Assembly: GCA_001598975.1 (NCBI GenBank)
Contig: BBXU01000393.1
Coordinates: forward strand, 1 to 18,464
DNA from: Parachlorella kessleri
Lineage: Eukaryota; Chlorophyta; Trebouxiophyceae; Chlorellales; Chlorellaceae
Direction of reading: 5' to 3'
DNA: 18,464 bases
Under the pieces are notes generated by a model that made no database searches, was not told the DNA's origin, and saw only the letters and a list, made by a program, of their open reading frames with translations. The translations under genes were made by a program, and so were the position numbers. Shown piece by piece: positions 1 through 9,164 of the stretch (position 1 is the stretch's first letter; each line of letters begins with the position of its first letter).

Positions 1-17
1 ACACACACACGCACACA
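1..17. repeat. AC dinucleotide microsatellite
   Basis: An imperfect AC repeat opens the window, broken once by GC. It lies inside the intron that precedes the first visible exon of the ATM/Tel1-type gene, whose acceptor CAG ends at 60. Confidence 0.8.
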
Positions 18-60
18 ACATCAACAAGACAAGAAGCACCGCCCCGCGCCCTGGCTACAG

Positions 61-1931
61 AACATCCTTCTGGACAAGCGGTCGGCGGAGGTGGTGCACA
101 TCGACCTGGGCATCGCCTTTGAGCAGGGCCGCTTCCTGAACACGCCGGAGCTGGTGCCCTTCAGGCTCACGCAGGTAGGCAGGCGGGTGCCTGGCTGGGT
201 GGCTGACGGGGGGGGGGGGGGTGGCGGTTGCTGGTAGCAGTGAAGGACTCACGGCAAGAGTCTCATCATGCCCGCAACCTGAAAAGCCTGCTACAGGGGT
301 TTCAGTCGAGGCCAGCAGGCCGTTGGGCATGGGATGTTGGCGTAAGGCCAGGTGTATTTGGGAGTTTGGGAGGCAGAGAATACCTGCATGGCCTTAAAGG
401 CGGCCTGCCTGCTTGGCAGCTGCCGCTGCAAACTGTCTACAGCCCTGGCTCGCCCTGCTCCCACGCTGGCGTGCCCCGCTGCCCAACGTTCCTGCTGCAG
501 GACGTGGTGGATGGCATGGGCGTGACAGGTGTGGAGGGCGTCATGCGGCGCTGCTGCCAGGAGACACTCAAGGTGTGTGGGTGGGTGCCATGGGCCGTGC
601 AGTTGAGTGCACCTGGCGCATGAGGTGGACCCGGCGGCCCTCTCCCCCGGCAGGCTGGAGGCTGCGGCCTGCAGTAGGGCCTATGTATGCAGGCAAGGTC
701 TCTCTCACTGGGCTGGCTTCAAGCCTGCTGGTGCTGTCTGTGGTGGGCCAGGTAGGGTTCCTCCCCACGCCACCCTGCCGTGGTTGACCAGCACTGGCTG
801 AATCTCCCGGACACGCCCGACTTGTGCTGCCTGCCGTCGTCTGGCTCGTGCCTCCCTCGCTTGACACCCACCTCCTCCCCATCAGAACTCCCACCCATTC
901 CCCCTTGCCTGCCTGCCCGCCTGCCTGCCTGGCTCCAGGTGCTGCGCCTGAACCGCGACTCCCTGCTGACAATCATCGAGGTGTTCATCCACGACCCGCT
1001 CTACAAGTGGGCCCTCAGCCCCACCCGGGCCAACAGGCGCCAGGTGGACGCGGGCAGCCAGGAAGAGCAGGCAAGCGCAGCAACCGGCTAGGCGTGCAGG
1101 TTTCAGGCTGAGCAGGGCTCCTCCTAGGATGCACTGCTCTCTTGCTGCTGCTGGCCGCTTCAGGGTGCCGTGGACTGCAGGCTGTGCATCCCTGCCCGGT
1201 GGTGTGCTGAATCGAGTCGAGCACACATGCTTGCCGGGTCTAGTTGGAAGTACCTGAGGGGGGCTCATGAGGCATGCACCATGCCCTGGGACCCAGCTAA
1301 CCCGCTGCCTGCATGCGCAGGGCATTGCTGTGCACTGGGCGGTCCTGCATGCTTTGAACTAGACGTGGGGTGAAGGTCCACCAAGCTGTGCGCAAGCGCA
1401 GGATGGGGGCGACAGCGCGGGTGAGGACGGGTCCACCCAGCTAGCAAACGCCGATGCCGAGCGCACCCTGGTGCGGGTGAAACAGAAGCTAGACGGCATG
1501 GAGGGAGGTAAGCACACACACTGCCTGTGGTACATGGGCTTCCAGTGGTGCGTGCCCCTGTTGGCAATGGAACCAACCAGCCAGCCAGCCTTGACTGTGC
1601 GCAGGCTGGCAGGGATTGCCTTTGGGCAAGGTGGCTTGTGGCTTGCAGCCTTTGTTCTGCGGGGCATATTCCTTGAAAGGGAAGTAGCACAGAACGGTGA
1701 AGGGAGATGGGCCTCTGCCTTGCATAACGCGCGACTGGGTGTGCACGTATGGGGTGGGGCGGGTGAGGGCACGCACATGCCTGGGTTGTGGGCGCGACAT
1801 GTGCTGCTGGTGGTGGAGCAGGCGAGGGCGAGGCGCGGGGCGTGGAGGGCCAGGTGCGGCAGCTGCTGCAGGACGCCATGGACCCAGACAAGCTGTGCCG
1901 CATGTACGTCGGCTGGTGCAGCTGGCTGTAG
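61..1931 (+). CDS. ATM: ATM/Tel1-type PI3K-like protein kinase, C-terminal part (5' truncated by window)
   Basis: This is the C-terminus of the serine/threonine kinase that senses DNA double-strand breaks in the nucleus. Exons are 61-174, 501-572, 939-1070, 1402-1507 and 1822-1931, and all phases agree (178 codons including TAG). The first exon opens with NILLDK, probably the Asn end of the DRHxxN catalytic loop. [11 protein letters not shown] follows, the PIKK activation segment with its metal-binding Asp. Next come [26 protein letters not shown] and [16 protein letters not shown], which match ATM more closely than ATR or TOR. The last two exons carry a helical linker ([17 protein letters not shown]) and a FATC domain, [19 protein letters not shown] ending in GWCSWL. 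The third intron appears to use a GC donor (AG|GCAAGC at 1071); a weaker GT donor at 1044 also keeps phase and would remove nine residues. Most of the protein (HEAT repeats, FAT domain, kinase N-lobe) lies outside the window. Confidence 0.93.
208..221 (+). repeat. 14-nt poly-G tract in an ATM/Tel1 intron
   Basis: Fourteen consecutive G residues sit about 30 nt downstream of the donor at 175, in the intron between the first two visible exons. Confidence 0.85.
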
Positions 1932-1969
1932 CGTCACAGGCCAGGCTTGTGGGCGGCTGGTGCAGCTGG
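1910..1969 (+). repeat. 16-nt direct repeat across the FATC stop codon
   Basis: CGGCTGGTGCAGCTGG occurs at 1910-1925, where it encodes the terminal FATC residues, and again at 1954-1969, just after the TAG at 1929-1931. The copies start 44 nt apart. The second copy is not in a recognisable coding context. Confidence 0.85.
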
Positions 1970-2192
1970 GCAGAGGTCCCAACATAATAGGCTCAAGGCA
2001 TAGTTGACGATACGCTGCAGACTTTAGTGGGCGGTAGGGTCTCAGGGAAAGCTTGGCGTGCCTCAGGGCAGCAATTGCTTGCAAGCTAGGGTTAGGGCTT
2101 GTTGATGGGTTCAGGGTGCAGCTACTTGTGCGTGTGTTAGGCGGCACGGGCAATGCATCCTTGGCAACAAAGGTGTGGCCACCGCAGAGAGG

Positions 2193-2224
2193 GCTGGTCG
2201 GCAGGGCCGGCCCTGCCGACCAGC
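2193..2224. repeat. 32-bp perfect palindrome (16-bp arms, no spacer)
   Basis: The arm GCTGGTCGGCAGGGCC at 2193-2208 is followed directly by its exact reverse complement at 2209-2224. As DNA it could extrude a cruciform. In the ATM/Tel1 3' UTR transcript it would form a GC-rich hairpin about 113 nt upstream of the TGTAA signal. Confidence 0.95.
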
Positions 2225-2336
2225 ACCCACAATCGATGCGATCTGTACTTTCCTAGGCTATTTAGGCTATCCCATCGGGTGGCTTTGTGCAGCTTTACTG
2301 GGTTTCTGTTGTATGGGAGGCCTGATCGTGCCCTTG

Positions 2337-2341
2337 TGTAA
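2337..2341 (+). terminator. TGTAA polyadenylation signal, ATM/Tel1 gene
   Basis: TGTAA is the usual green-algal polyadenylation signal. This copy lies about 406 nt after the ATM/Tel1 stop, on the same strand, and is the first good match in the downstream region. Confidence 0.6.
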
Positions 2342-2719
2342 ATCCTGAGCGGGCATTGAAGCTTGCTCCTGAGATCGACTGCGCGTTAACCAGGGACACT
2401 CGCTGGTTTGGATGTCGATCGCAGCGGTCTTCCCAAGCCCTCTCACCAGTTGGGAACACTGGTAAGGTCTTTAAACTAAATAATCGTACAAGCGAATACC
2501 CTCAGAAAGTCCAGCGAAAGTAGTCACTCAACCCAAGCCAGCTCAAGCCGGAACCAAAGCCCACTTGAGGTCGAAGCTGCCAGGCAACCTGGCCCGCTGT
2601 CGCCGCGATCACTTCAGAAAAGGAAGCTTCCATGTCCGGCGGACGCAAGTCCGCAAGGGCCATGGTAAGCTGGTAGGGCTGTTGCAAGCTTTCAAGCGTG
2701 CTTCCTGTTGAAAGTACAG

Positions 2720-4325
2720 TAGAAGTGGGCGCGCTGATTGACGAACAAGGCCGCCCGGAGGGTCAGTACCGTCTGGTGCGGGGGGTACTTTGGCGGACCA
2801 AACCATACACTTTTCTTTTCAGGCGAGACATACCAGCCAAAGGTCCGCTTCTATCAGCACATTTTCTGACGATCCAAGCGCCCTTCTGCATGCCTTGCTC
2901 AGCGACTGACGGCGCTCTACCAAGATGTTGCTCCAGTCCAGTTGCTGGCAGGCCCACGCTGTGCAGGGGCCAGCACCTGTCGGCCGCATCCCCTGCTTGA
3001 AATACCGAGCAGTGCCACTCCAATTAGACGCCGACCTACCAGCTCGGCATGGCTGTGGCCACTGCTTGGACTGCTGTGACCGTCCACGACGGAGTGAAAT
3101 GTGAGTTGCTAAGCTACGACTCTCACTGCAGTAAGTCAAGTAAGTTTAGCTCGTTCTCATGGGCTTTGTGTCCCCTGTTGAACACATTGGGATGAACACC
3201 GTGTGGTCCTGGCATGCAGGTCATCCCCCTTGCACGCGGACTCCGCCCCTTCTTCTCCCACGCCGTACTTCGAACAGAGAAGACAGGAGCTGGACATGCT
3301 GTGCTTTTTAGCTAGCGGCCTTGGCAGCGAGGTGTGGCGACGGGAGTGCGACAAGTCGACACGTTCGGCTTTGCTGGCGAGAAGGGGCAAGAACGAGCTA
3401 CGAGTGGGCATCACAAGATACTATACCAACATAGACGAGGTGGGAGAGGTCGTCGCGAACATGCATGGTCACGTCCATGTGTGTGGTCCCGTGCTCTTGC
3501 TTCCCGTCTGGAAAGCTGACCCACCCTAGTCCACACTCGTTTTATAGAGGGGAACAGCATAACGGCAGACAGTAGCACGCAGCGGCACAGCACACTGCAG
3601 GCGGGACTGCTCCACAGCGCACTGGCAGCCATTGATGGCCTTGGTACTTACAACTCCTGAGTTCCTCAATGCAGGTAGATGCCGTGGCAGTTCCTGTGGG
3701 CCAGCTGGTAGTGCGGCTGCGGCAGCAGGACACCCCCAGTTGCCTAGTGCCGCCGGCGCCACTGGACTACATGGCCCAACACCTGCCCGGTGCCACTGAG
3801 CCTGGCCTGCTGCACCCAGCAAAGCGGGCTCGCCTCTGTCGTGTAGACCCCACTGCAACACCCTGGGCCGGCAGCGGCACATACCCTATGGGACTGCCAG
3901 CGCCTTGGGAGCAGGCAAGCCAGCAGCAGCTGATCCCTGCATGGCTTCCGCCCGTGGACACGGCGTGTTTCCGCGACCAGCAGCAGGCGCTAGCTGTGCA
4001 GTTGTGTTCCGATCTGGCAGTCGCCTTGTCTCCCTTCCTACCCGAGCCTGAACTTAGCCGCACTCTCAGCGACAGCAGCAGCAGTGGCGGCAGCGGCAGC
4101 TGGGGCAGCAGCGAGGCGCAGAGCACCAGCATCCATGAGCTGTGTGACCTCTACATTCCCGCCGCCGCCACGGGAGCTTGCGACCATGACCTCCCTGCCC
4201 AGGGTCAGCACTTGTCCGGCAGCAGCTGGCTAGGACACCTGGTGGCAGTGGCCAACAAAAAGCTGCGAATGACAGGTGGCTGGGCCCAGTCGCCTTGTAC
4301 AGTGCTGCGGACCCAAGCCCGGTGA
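2720..4325 (+). CDS. hypothetical multi-exon protein, 5' exons unresolved
   Basis: I do not recognise this gene. The best-supported part is the 3' end: exon 3675-4325 (217 codons with TGA) follows in phase an exon ending at the donor GAG|GTGGGA at 3439. That exon probably starts at 3312 after the acceptor CTTTTTAG. A phase-consistent chain backwards is 3028-3100 and 2720-2784, fed by an exon ending at the donor ATG|GTAAGC (2664), whose open frame extends back to about 2466. The predicted protein has a basic helical stretch (WRREC...ALLARRGKNELR), an NLS-like KRARL, Gln-rich and Pro-rich segments, and a Ser/Gly tract (SDSSSSGGSGSWGSS) near 4069-4108. It ends in TQAR. No catalytic motif or membrane segment is visible. 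A nuclear or regulatory protein is possible, but this is inference. An alternative start is MSGGRKSARAM at 2632, which ends in the wrong phase for the exon at 2720. Confidence 0.4.
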
Positions 4326-4916
4326 TGACATTGCTACTAGCTTTCCTGGTCGTGCCGCTTCTACCGAGAACAGTTTTGCTGATTTGTACTATTCATAGTT
4401 GCCATGTTGCTTTGACTGTTGGGTATGTTCTGTTGTGGCTGGGCGTCATTTACAAGTTGAACTCTGTAAGACTTTGCATTTATCCTCTGTTGCTGCCTGC
4501 TTTGGACTTTATCATATTCGGAGTACTGTTCCCTGTTTCTGGTCTACTTCTTGATATCTTGCTGGTTTTGATAGATCTTGCAGCCACCTGCTAGTTATCC
4601 CTTGAAAGCAGGTTGCTGCTGGTCCGAGAGAACGGTTGCGGCAGTCAAAGTCCTGTACATGTTGAAAGATATTACCAAGTCGAGCACATGAGTCTCAGGA
4701 GTTGAATGGCATCTGTCAGTACCTGGTCTTGGAGGTTTGGTGGTGGTGTGTGTGTGAAGGGGAGGAGGGGGGGGTTAGTCATGACAACATCTTATCCCGT
4801 TGAAAAGTTTCGAGAAGTATTGATCACTTGCGTTTCCTTATCTTACCTTATAACTCTTAAGCTCGTTGCCAGCTTCGGGAGGTAATCAACATAATGCCGG
4901 CCTTTTTTGCGCTCGG
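4326..4916 (+). other. 3' UTR of the hypothetical gene and 5' flank of the beta-propeller gene
   Basis: After the TGA at 4323-4325 the sequence becomes T-rich, typical of an algal 3' UTR, with TGTAA at 4465-4469. From 4740 to 4770 there is a TG and G-rich stretch. A weak TATA-like TTATAAC occurs at 4848-4854, about 65 nt before the chosen ATG of the next gene. No other gene was recognised. Confidence 0.55.
4465..4469 (+). terminator. TGTAA polyadenylation signal, hypothetical gene
   Basis: TGTAA lies 140 nt after the stop at 4325, in T-rich sequence on the same strand. This supports 4325 as the true end of the upstream gene. Confidence 0.65.
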
Positions 4917-7900
4917 ATGCCAGGGCTTGTTTCAGCAGACAGCCGTGGACCACTGCAAGCCTCGCAGGACATACTCGAGACAGAGATACTGCAGGGTGAG
5001 GCCCGCGGGCAGTCTTGGCTGCTCTGCACACTGCTGGGAGTTCGCCAATCACCATCGGCTGCTGGGCCCCTTGCTGGCTATCTGCAGGCCCAAGCCAGTC
5101 CTGGAACAACAGCTGTGGACGCTGCTCCTGGGCTCCTTTTCACAAAGGGTGCGCTTATTTGTGGGCAAGGAGACCTTGCGGCATGCTAGTTGGTGGGACG
5201 GGCAGAGAGTTGCTTAGTTGCGTTCCAGACCTTCTTAGTGGGCACTTAATGGGCATTTTGGAGAGCAGTGCAGCACAGAGGACTGTGGGGCACAACTCCT
5301 TGACACATCCTCCCTGCCCAGTCTGTCCTCACTACCAAAGAACCCCCACTTCAAGGAGTGTAAGCTAGCTGTGCAAGCCTGCAGGCGAGCCTGGCGCCTG
5401 GGACGAGGCGGGCGTGGGGCACCCCATCGTGCGTTACTACCTGGGAGACAATGAGCAGCGCTGGTACATGTGGTACACCGGCCGCAGCGCAGCATGCCGC
5501 GACCTGGACGCTGTCTTCCCTTCGTCAGGCTCAGTGGGTGCGCAGGCCTCCCGCTGAGCATGGTCCCGCACCAGACAGCAGCTGCCCTGGTGGTGCCTGC
5601 CTGCCTGACATGAATACAAAGCTGCCGTTCCAGCTGCACCCAGCGCCTGCGTAGCTCTGCTGCAGCTCCAGGCCATGCTGCAGCTTCAGGCCAGCCTACT
5701 CCTCCACATAGGAGTGAGGTGCCCTCTGACTGGCAGCCCGCCGTGTGGGTTGCTCTCTCCAGGTGTGGCTGTCTCCAAGGACGGCATCAGCTGGGCGCGC
5801 GGCAGCGGTGCAGTGGAGGGGGCCCGCGGCGAGGCCAAGGCGCGGGATGTGGGCCGCGTGCTGGCACCCAACCCGGACTGGTGGTGGCACGACACATGCC
5901 ACGTGCATGCAGCGGACGTGCAGATCATGTCCAACGGCATGGTGGGAGGGGGCACCGGGGTCTACTGGATGTTCTACTCGGGCGGCTCCTTCGAGGAGGC
6001 GGACCTGCCGGCAGCACTGCAGGTGACTGGTTGGTTGGTTGGTTGGGTGGGTGGGTGGGTGGGTGGGTGGGCACTTGGTCTGTTGGAGGAAGGGTAACAA
6101 GCGTGCCTTGTCATGCAAGACTCTATGGACGGGTGAGAGCGGGAGCTCACTTGGTAGCCATGCTGGCAAGTACGTGCTGGTAGGCAGCCCGCTGTTAGCG
6201 CTGCCGATGGAGGAGGTGACACCTGCAGGGTTAGCTGCTGGCAAGGGAATCCCTACCTGCAAGGAAATGCAGTGAGTGAGGGTTACGCCGCGAGCTGCTG
6301 TAGCGGCACCTCAATGTCTGCCACCATGCATGGTGGCTGCTGCTCTGCAGAGTGATGATATTGGTAGGAGTGCTGCCAGCAGTCCCTCGGGCAGTGGCAG
6401 CAGCAACGGCAGCAAGCTGGAGGGCTTCCGGTTACGTCCGGGCCTGGCCATGAGCCAGGATGGGCGCAACTGGGCTCGCATTGAGGCGGGCCACCACACA
6501 GGCGCCCTCTTTGATGTGGGGCAGCCGGGCGAGTGGGATGAGCTCTTCATCGGGGCACCACAGGTGGGACAGTAGCCTTGTCTTGTGGCGGACGACTATG
6601 CCGGCTCAAGTGCTGCAAGTCTCAACGGATTGAGATGGAGTAGCATGCATGTGTTCCCATGTGTGGTCCGCTGCCTGCAAGCGATATGTGTATGCGAGAT
6701 TTGCATAGTTGCGAAGGTCTCCCGCGAGTAACCCCGCATTGACCTGGCTGAACCTCAGCCACTGTGTTGTTACCAAGCTGGACTGTTTCTATGGACTTGC
6801 GATCATCCCGGCCTTGGGTGTGTCATTGGGGACCAGCGCATGTATGCCTTCTTCATCATTGCACCATATTACTCCTCGACGGTGCGCCTGCCTGGTGCTC
6901 AGGTGGTTGCCGTGGGGCCCACCAAGATGCTGATGTACTACCACTCCTTCGACCAGCGCCAGGGCAAGTTTGTGGTGGGGGTGGCCACCTCGCGCGACGG
7001 CATGCGGTGGGACAAGCAGGGGGGGCCCGTCTTTGAGGTGAGTGAGGGGCAGGCGGCGCGGCGCATGCCTGGTGCAGGCGGTGGTGCAGCCCGACCCAGG
7101 GGAAGGCAGATACGCATGGCGGTAGGAGGGTAGCCCGGAGCGCGGCGCAGGACCGTGTGCCCCTTGTGCGGAAGTATACGGAGCACCCCCGTGCGGTATA
7201 CTGTTCACAGGCCGGGCATGCGCAGCCAGGCAGGCACGCCTTGGGTATGTGGTGGCAGCCTCTGTGGGCCTGATCGAGACACAGCATTCTGTGACTCTCA
7301 AGCCACCTGCGCTCGGTGGTGCGCACCTTGGATAGGCCAGCAATGCGCAGTACGCTGTGTACGCCCCGGCAGGGTGGCTCGCAAGCCGGGGACTTCGACG
7401 CTGGCGGCGCTTCCAACCGCCACGTGGTGCGCGACGTGGAGACCAAGCAGTTCCTCATGTTCTACGAGGCGGTGGCCTCGGACGGGGCGCGCTCTATAGG
7501 GCTGGCGGTCTCACAGGTGGGTGAATGTCTGCTACAACATGTGGCAGCGGGGCTGGCAGCAGAGCACTGGCCGTGCAGTTGCTATCGCTACTGTGACTGT
7601 GTGCAGACCTGCCATGATGTTTCGCCTGACACTGCCAGCCGCCTGACATGCGCCCTCACTGTGCCTCTTACGAAGGATGGGCTGTCGGGCTGGAAGCGGT
7701 GCCCCCAGCCGGTGCTGACGCCTAGCAGCAGCGGGGGCGCCTGGGATAGCAGCGCTGTGGGCACGCCCTGCGCTGTGTCCATGGCGGAGCCGGGGCGCTG
7801 GCGGCTGTACTACGCAGGCAGGCAGCAGAGGTGAGGCGCGGCGCAGGTCGTCAGCAGCAGCGAGGTTGACAACACGGTGTGGGTTGGGAGAACAGAGCTG

Positions 7901-8257
7901 AGAGCCTTGAGCGGTCCTCCGTGTCAGTGGCAGGTTGGAGCGATGCGAGGTACGAGCATGTTGACTGTTGGTGCCGGTTGGTGGACATGGTCTGAGGGCT
8001 GGCCTCATGCCGTCTTGCTTCTGTTGCTACATGCCTAGGTTAAGTTCAGGCTCCCTATGCTGGTAGCGTGTTGCACTAAGCATGGACCATGAACCACGTA
8101 CCTCGGCCGCGCCAGATATTCAGCCGGCTGTATATGCCGACCTGCTTGCAGGGCTGGCGCTTGGCAGGGCATCGGACTGGCCCTCAGTCAACCAGAGGGG
8201 CCGAGCTTTGAGGGCATCCCCATCACGTTCACCCGAAGAAAGGGATCGCAAGAGTGA
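4917..8257 (+). CDS. GH43/GH32-like five-bladed beta-propeller protein (arabinanase/levansucrase/invertase fold)
   Basis: Exons are 4917-4995, 5385-5537, 5763-6022, 6351-6563, 6903-7037, 7373-7516, 7676-7830 and 8152-8257. All phases agree, giving 414 residues and a TGA. Five repeats share an aromatic strand motif: WYMWYTGR (about 53-60), YWMFYSGG, MLMYYHSF, FLMFYEAV and WRLYYAGR. Each is followed by a motif like VAVSKDGISW, LAMSQDGRNW, VATSRDGMRW or LAVSQDG. This is the pattern of five-bladed propellers in glycoside hydrolase families 43, 32 and 68, and of the plant proteins annotated under that superfamily name. The segment DVGRVLAPNPDWWWHDT is also plant-like. A Ser/Gly-rich insertion starts exon 4. 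Substrate and catalytic acids cannot be assigned from sequence alone. The start at 4917 is the only ATG that gives the phase 1 donor needed at 4995; an upstream exon cannot be excluded. No clear signal peptide is seen in the 26 residues before the first intron. Confidence 0.88.
6029..6071 (+). repeat. (GGTT)4(GGGT)6GGG tract, predicted G-quadruplex, in an intron
   Basis: Four GGTT units (6029-6044) pass into seven GGG runs separated by single T residues (6045-6071). This is on the sense strand, beginning 7 nt after the GT donor at 6023, so a quadruplex could form in DNA and in the pre-mRNA beside the 5' splice site. Confidence 0.9.
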
Positions 8258-9164
8258 GGATGGGGTCCAGGACCAGCACAGCACCTGTGACAAGTTCCTA
8301 TGCCGGACTGTTTCCAGAATGGCAGCGTGAGACCTTACTGGGCGTAAATGACCACCATTCACTAACAACAGCTTTGGCAGCAATGTAAGCAGTTCAATTA
8401 TGCAGTAGGCTGGAAAGGGGAAACTTCGGAAACATGACTGCTGGAGGATAAGTGACTGGCTTGGATGACTTCTGACGGTTACTACAGACCACCAGGCGCC
8501 CTTTCCTGCTGACATAAAAGCGGCTGTGGTCCCTTCTCTAGCCCTTCCTTCGCCTTTTCCGACCCGTGCTGCTCGGTAGCTTTGGAGGCGCCTTGGCAGA
8601 CAGACTGATCTTGCGCACCACTGGGCGCTCCCCAGCTCCTGCAGCATGGAAAATAACATTACTAATCCCTTGTGCTCGCTTGCAGCCCGCTATCCATTCC
8701 CTGCAGCCTGCCAGCCTGTTTGACTGCTATGCTCGCCTGCTGCGCTTCCTGCTGCTCTCTGCTGGCTTAATGTCAGCCTTCACCTTGTTTTTTACTGCCC
8801 CTGCTTCAGTTCAGCTGCACCTACTTCCAGTGGCTTTAGCTTGTCTCGGGGCAAGAACTAGCGGAGATCTCAGAACTTAGGCAAGACTCAGGACGCACTC
8901 TGCATCCAGGCCTGTCAGTACAGTTCACCTCTCACTCCCTGTTCGCACCACCTACCGCCCTTACTAATACTGAACTACCAAGCGCCCCTGCGTGGCCATT
9001 GGCAGACGGACTTCCAAGGCAGGATTCTGCCACAGAATCCCTTGTGGTCAGCCTAAGCCCAATGGATTTTTTTCCAGCCCTCATGGGTGGGCACCTGAGC
9101 CACCTATTCGCTTCACATCCCCGCCGCAGCCCCCAGGCACAGACCCTCCATCCAGCTGGCCAAT
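8258..9164. other. convergent intergenic region
   Basis: The region lies between the stop codons of the beta-propeller gene (+) and the metallophosphoesterase gene (-). Open frames here are short and resemble no family I know. The left part is the 3' UTR of the + gene, with TGTAA at 8384-8388. I found no TTACA (TGTAA on the minus strand) for the minus gene between 8390 and 9165, so its polyadenylation site is undefined. Confidence 0.6.
8384..8388 (+). terminator. TGTAA polyadenylation signal, beta-propeller gene
   Basis: TGTAA lies 127 nt after the TGA at 8255-8257, on the same strand, and supports the last exon placed at 8152-8257. Confidence 0.7.

Larger units (their letters stand above)
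1932..2411 (+). other. 3' UTR of the ATM/Tel1 gene and downstream spacer
   Basis: No conserved protein was recognised in the forward frames here; they are short or T-rich. The stretch holds the second copy of the FATC repeat, a 32-bp palindrome and a TGTAA signal at 2337-2341. Sequence after about 2360 is probably the 5' flank of the next locus. Confidence 0.6.

Noticed and set aside
1265..2153. Long minus-strand open frames of about 200-260 codons
   Set aside because: They lie antisense to the ATM/Tel1 exons and introns, have no recognisable domains, and show low-complexity Pro/Ala/Cys composition expected from GC-rich antisense frames.
4295..4594. A 99-residue very hydrophobic open frame on the plus strand
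   Set aside because: It overlaps the end of the upstream gene in another frame, contains the TGTAA signal, and its hydrophobicity comes from T-rich 3' UTR sequence.
5696..6262. A 188-codon minus-strand open frame
   Set aside because: It is antisense to the well-supported exon 5763-6022 and includes translated (CCCA)n repeats from the intron.
7829..7834. A stop codon (AGG TGA) apparently ending the beta-propeller gene at 7834
   Set aside because: The same bases form a good donor AG|GTGAGG. Splicing there in phase 2 to 8152 restores the final propeller strand, so the gene continues to 8257.
8082..8330. An 82-codon plus-strand frame overlapping the last beta-propeller exon
   Set aside because: The frame that continues GIGLALSQPEGPSFEG from the acceptor at 8152 matches the family repeat and ends at 8257; the longer frame is a shadow.
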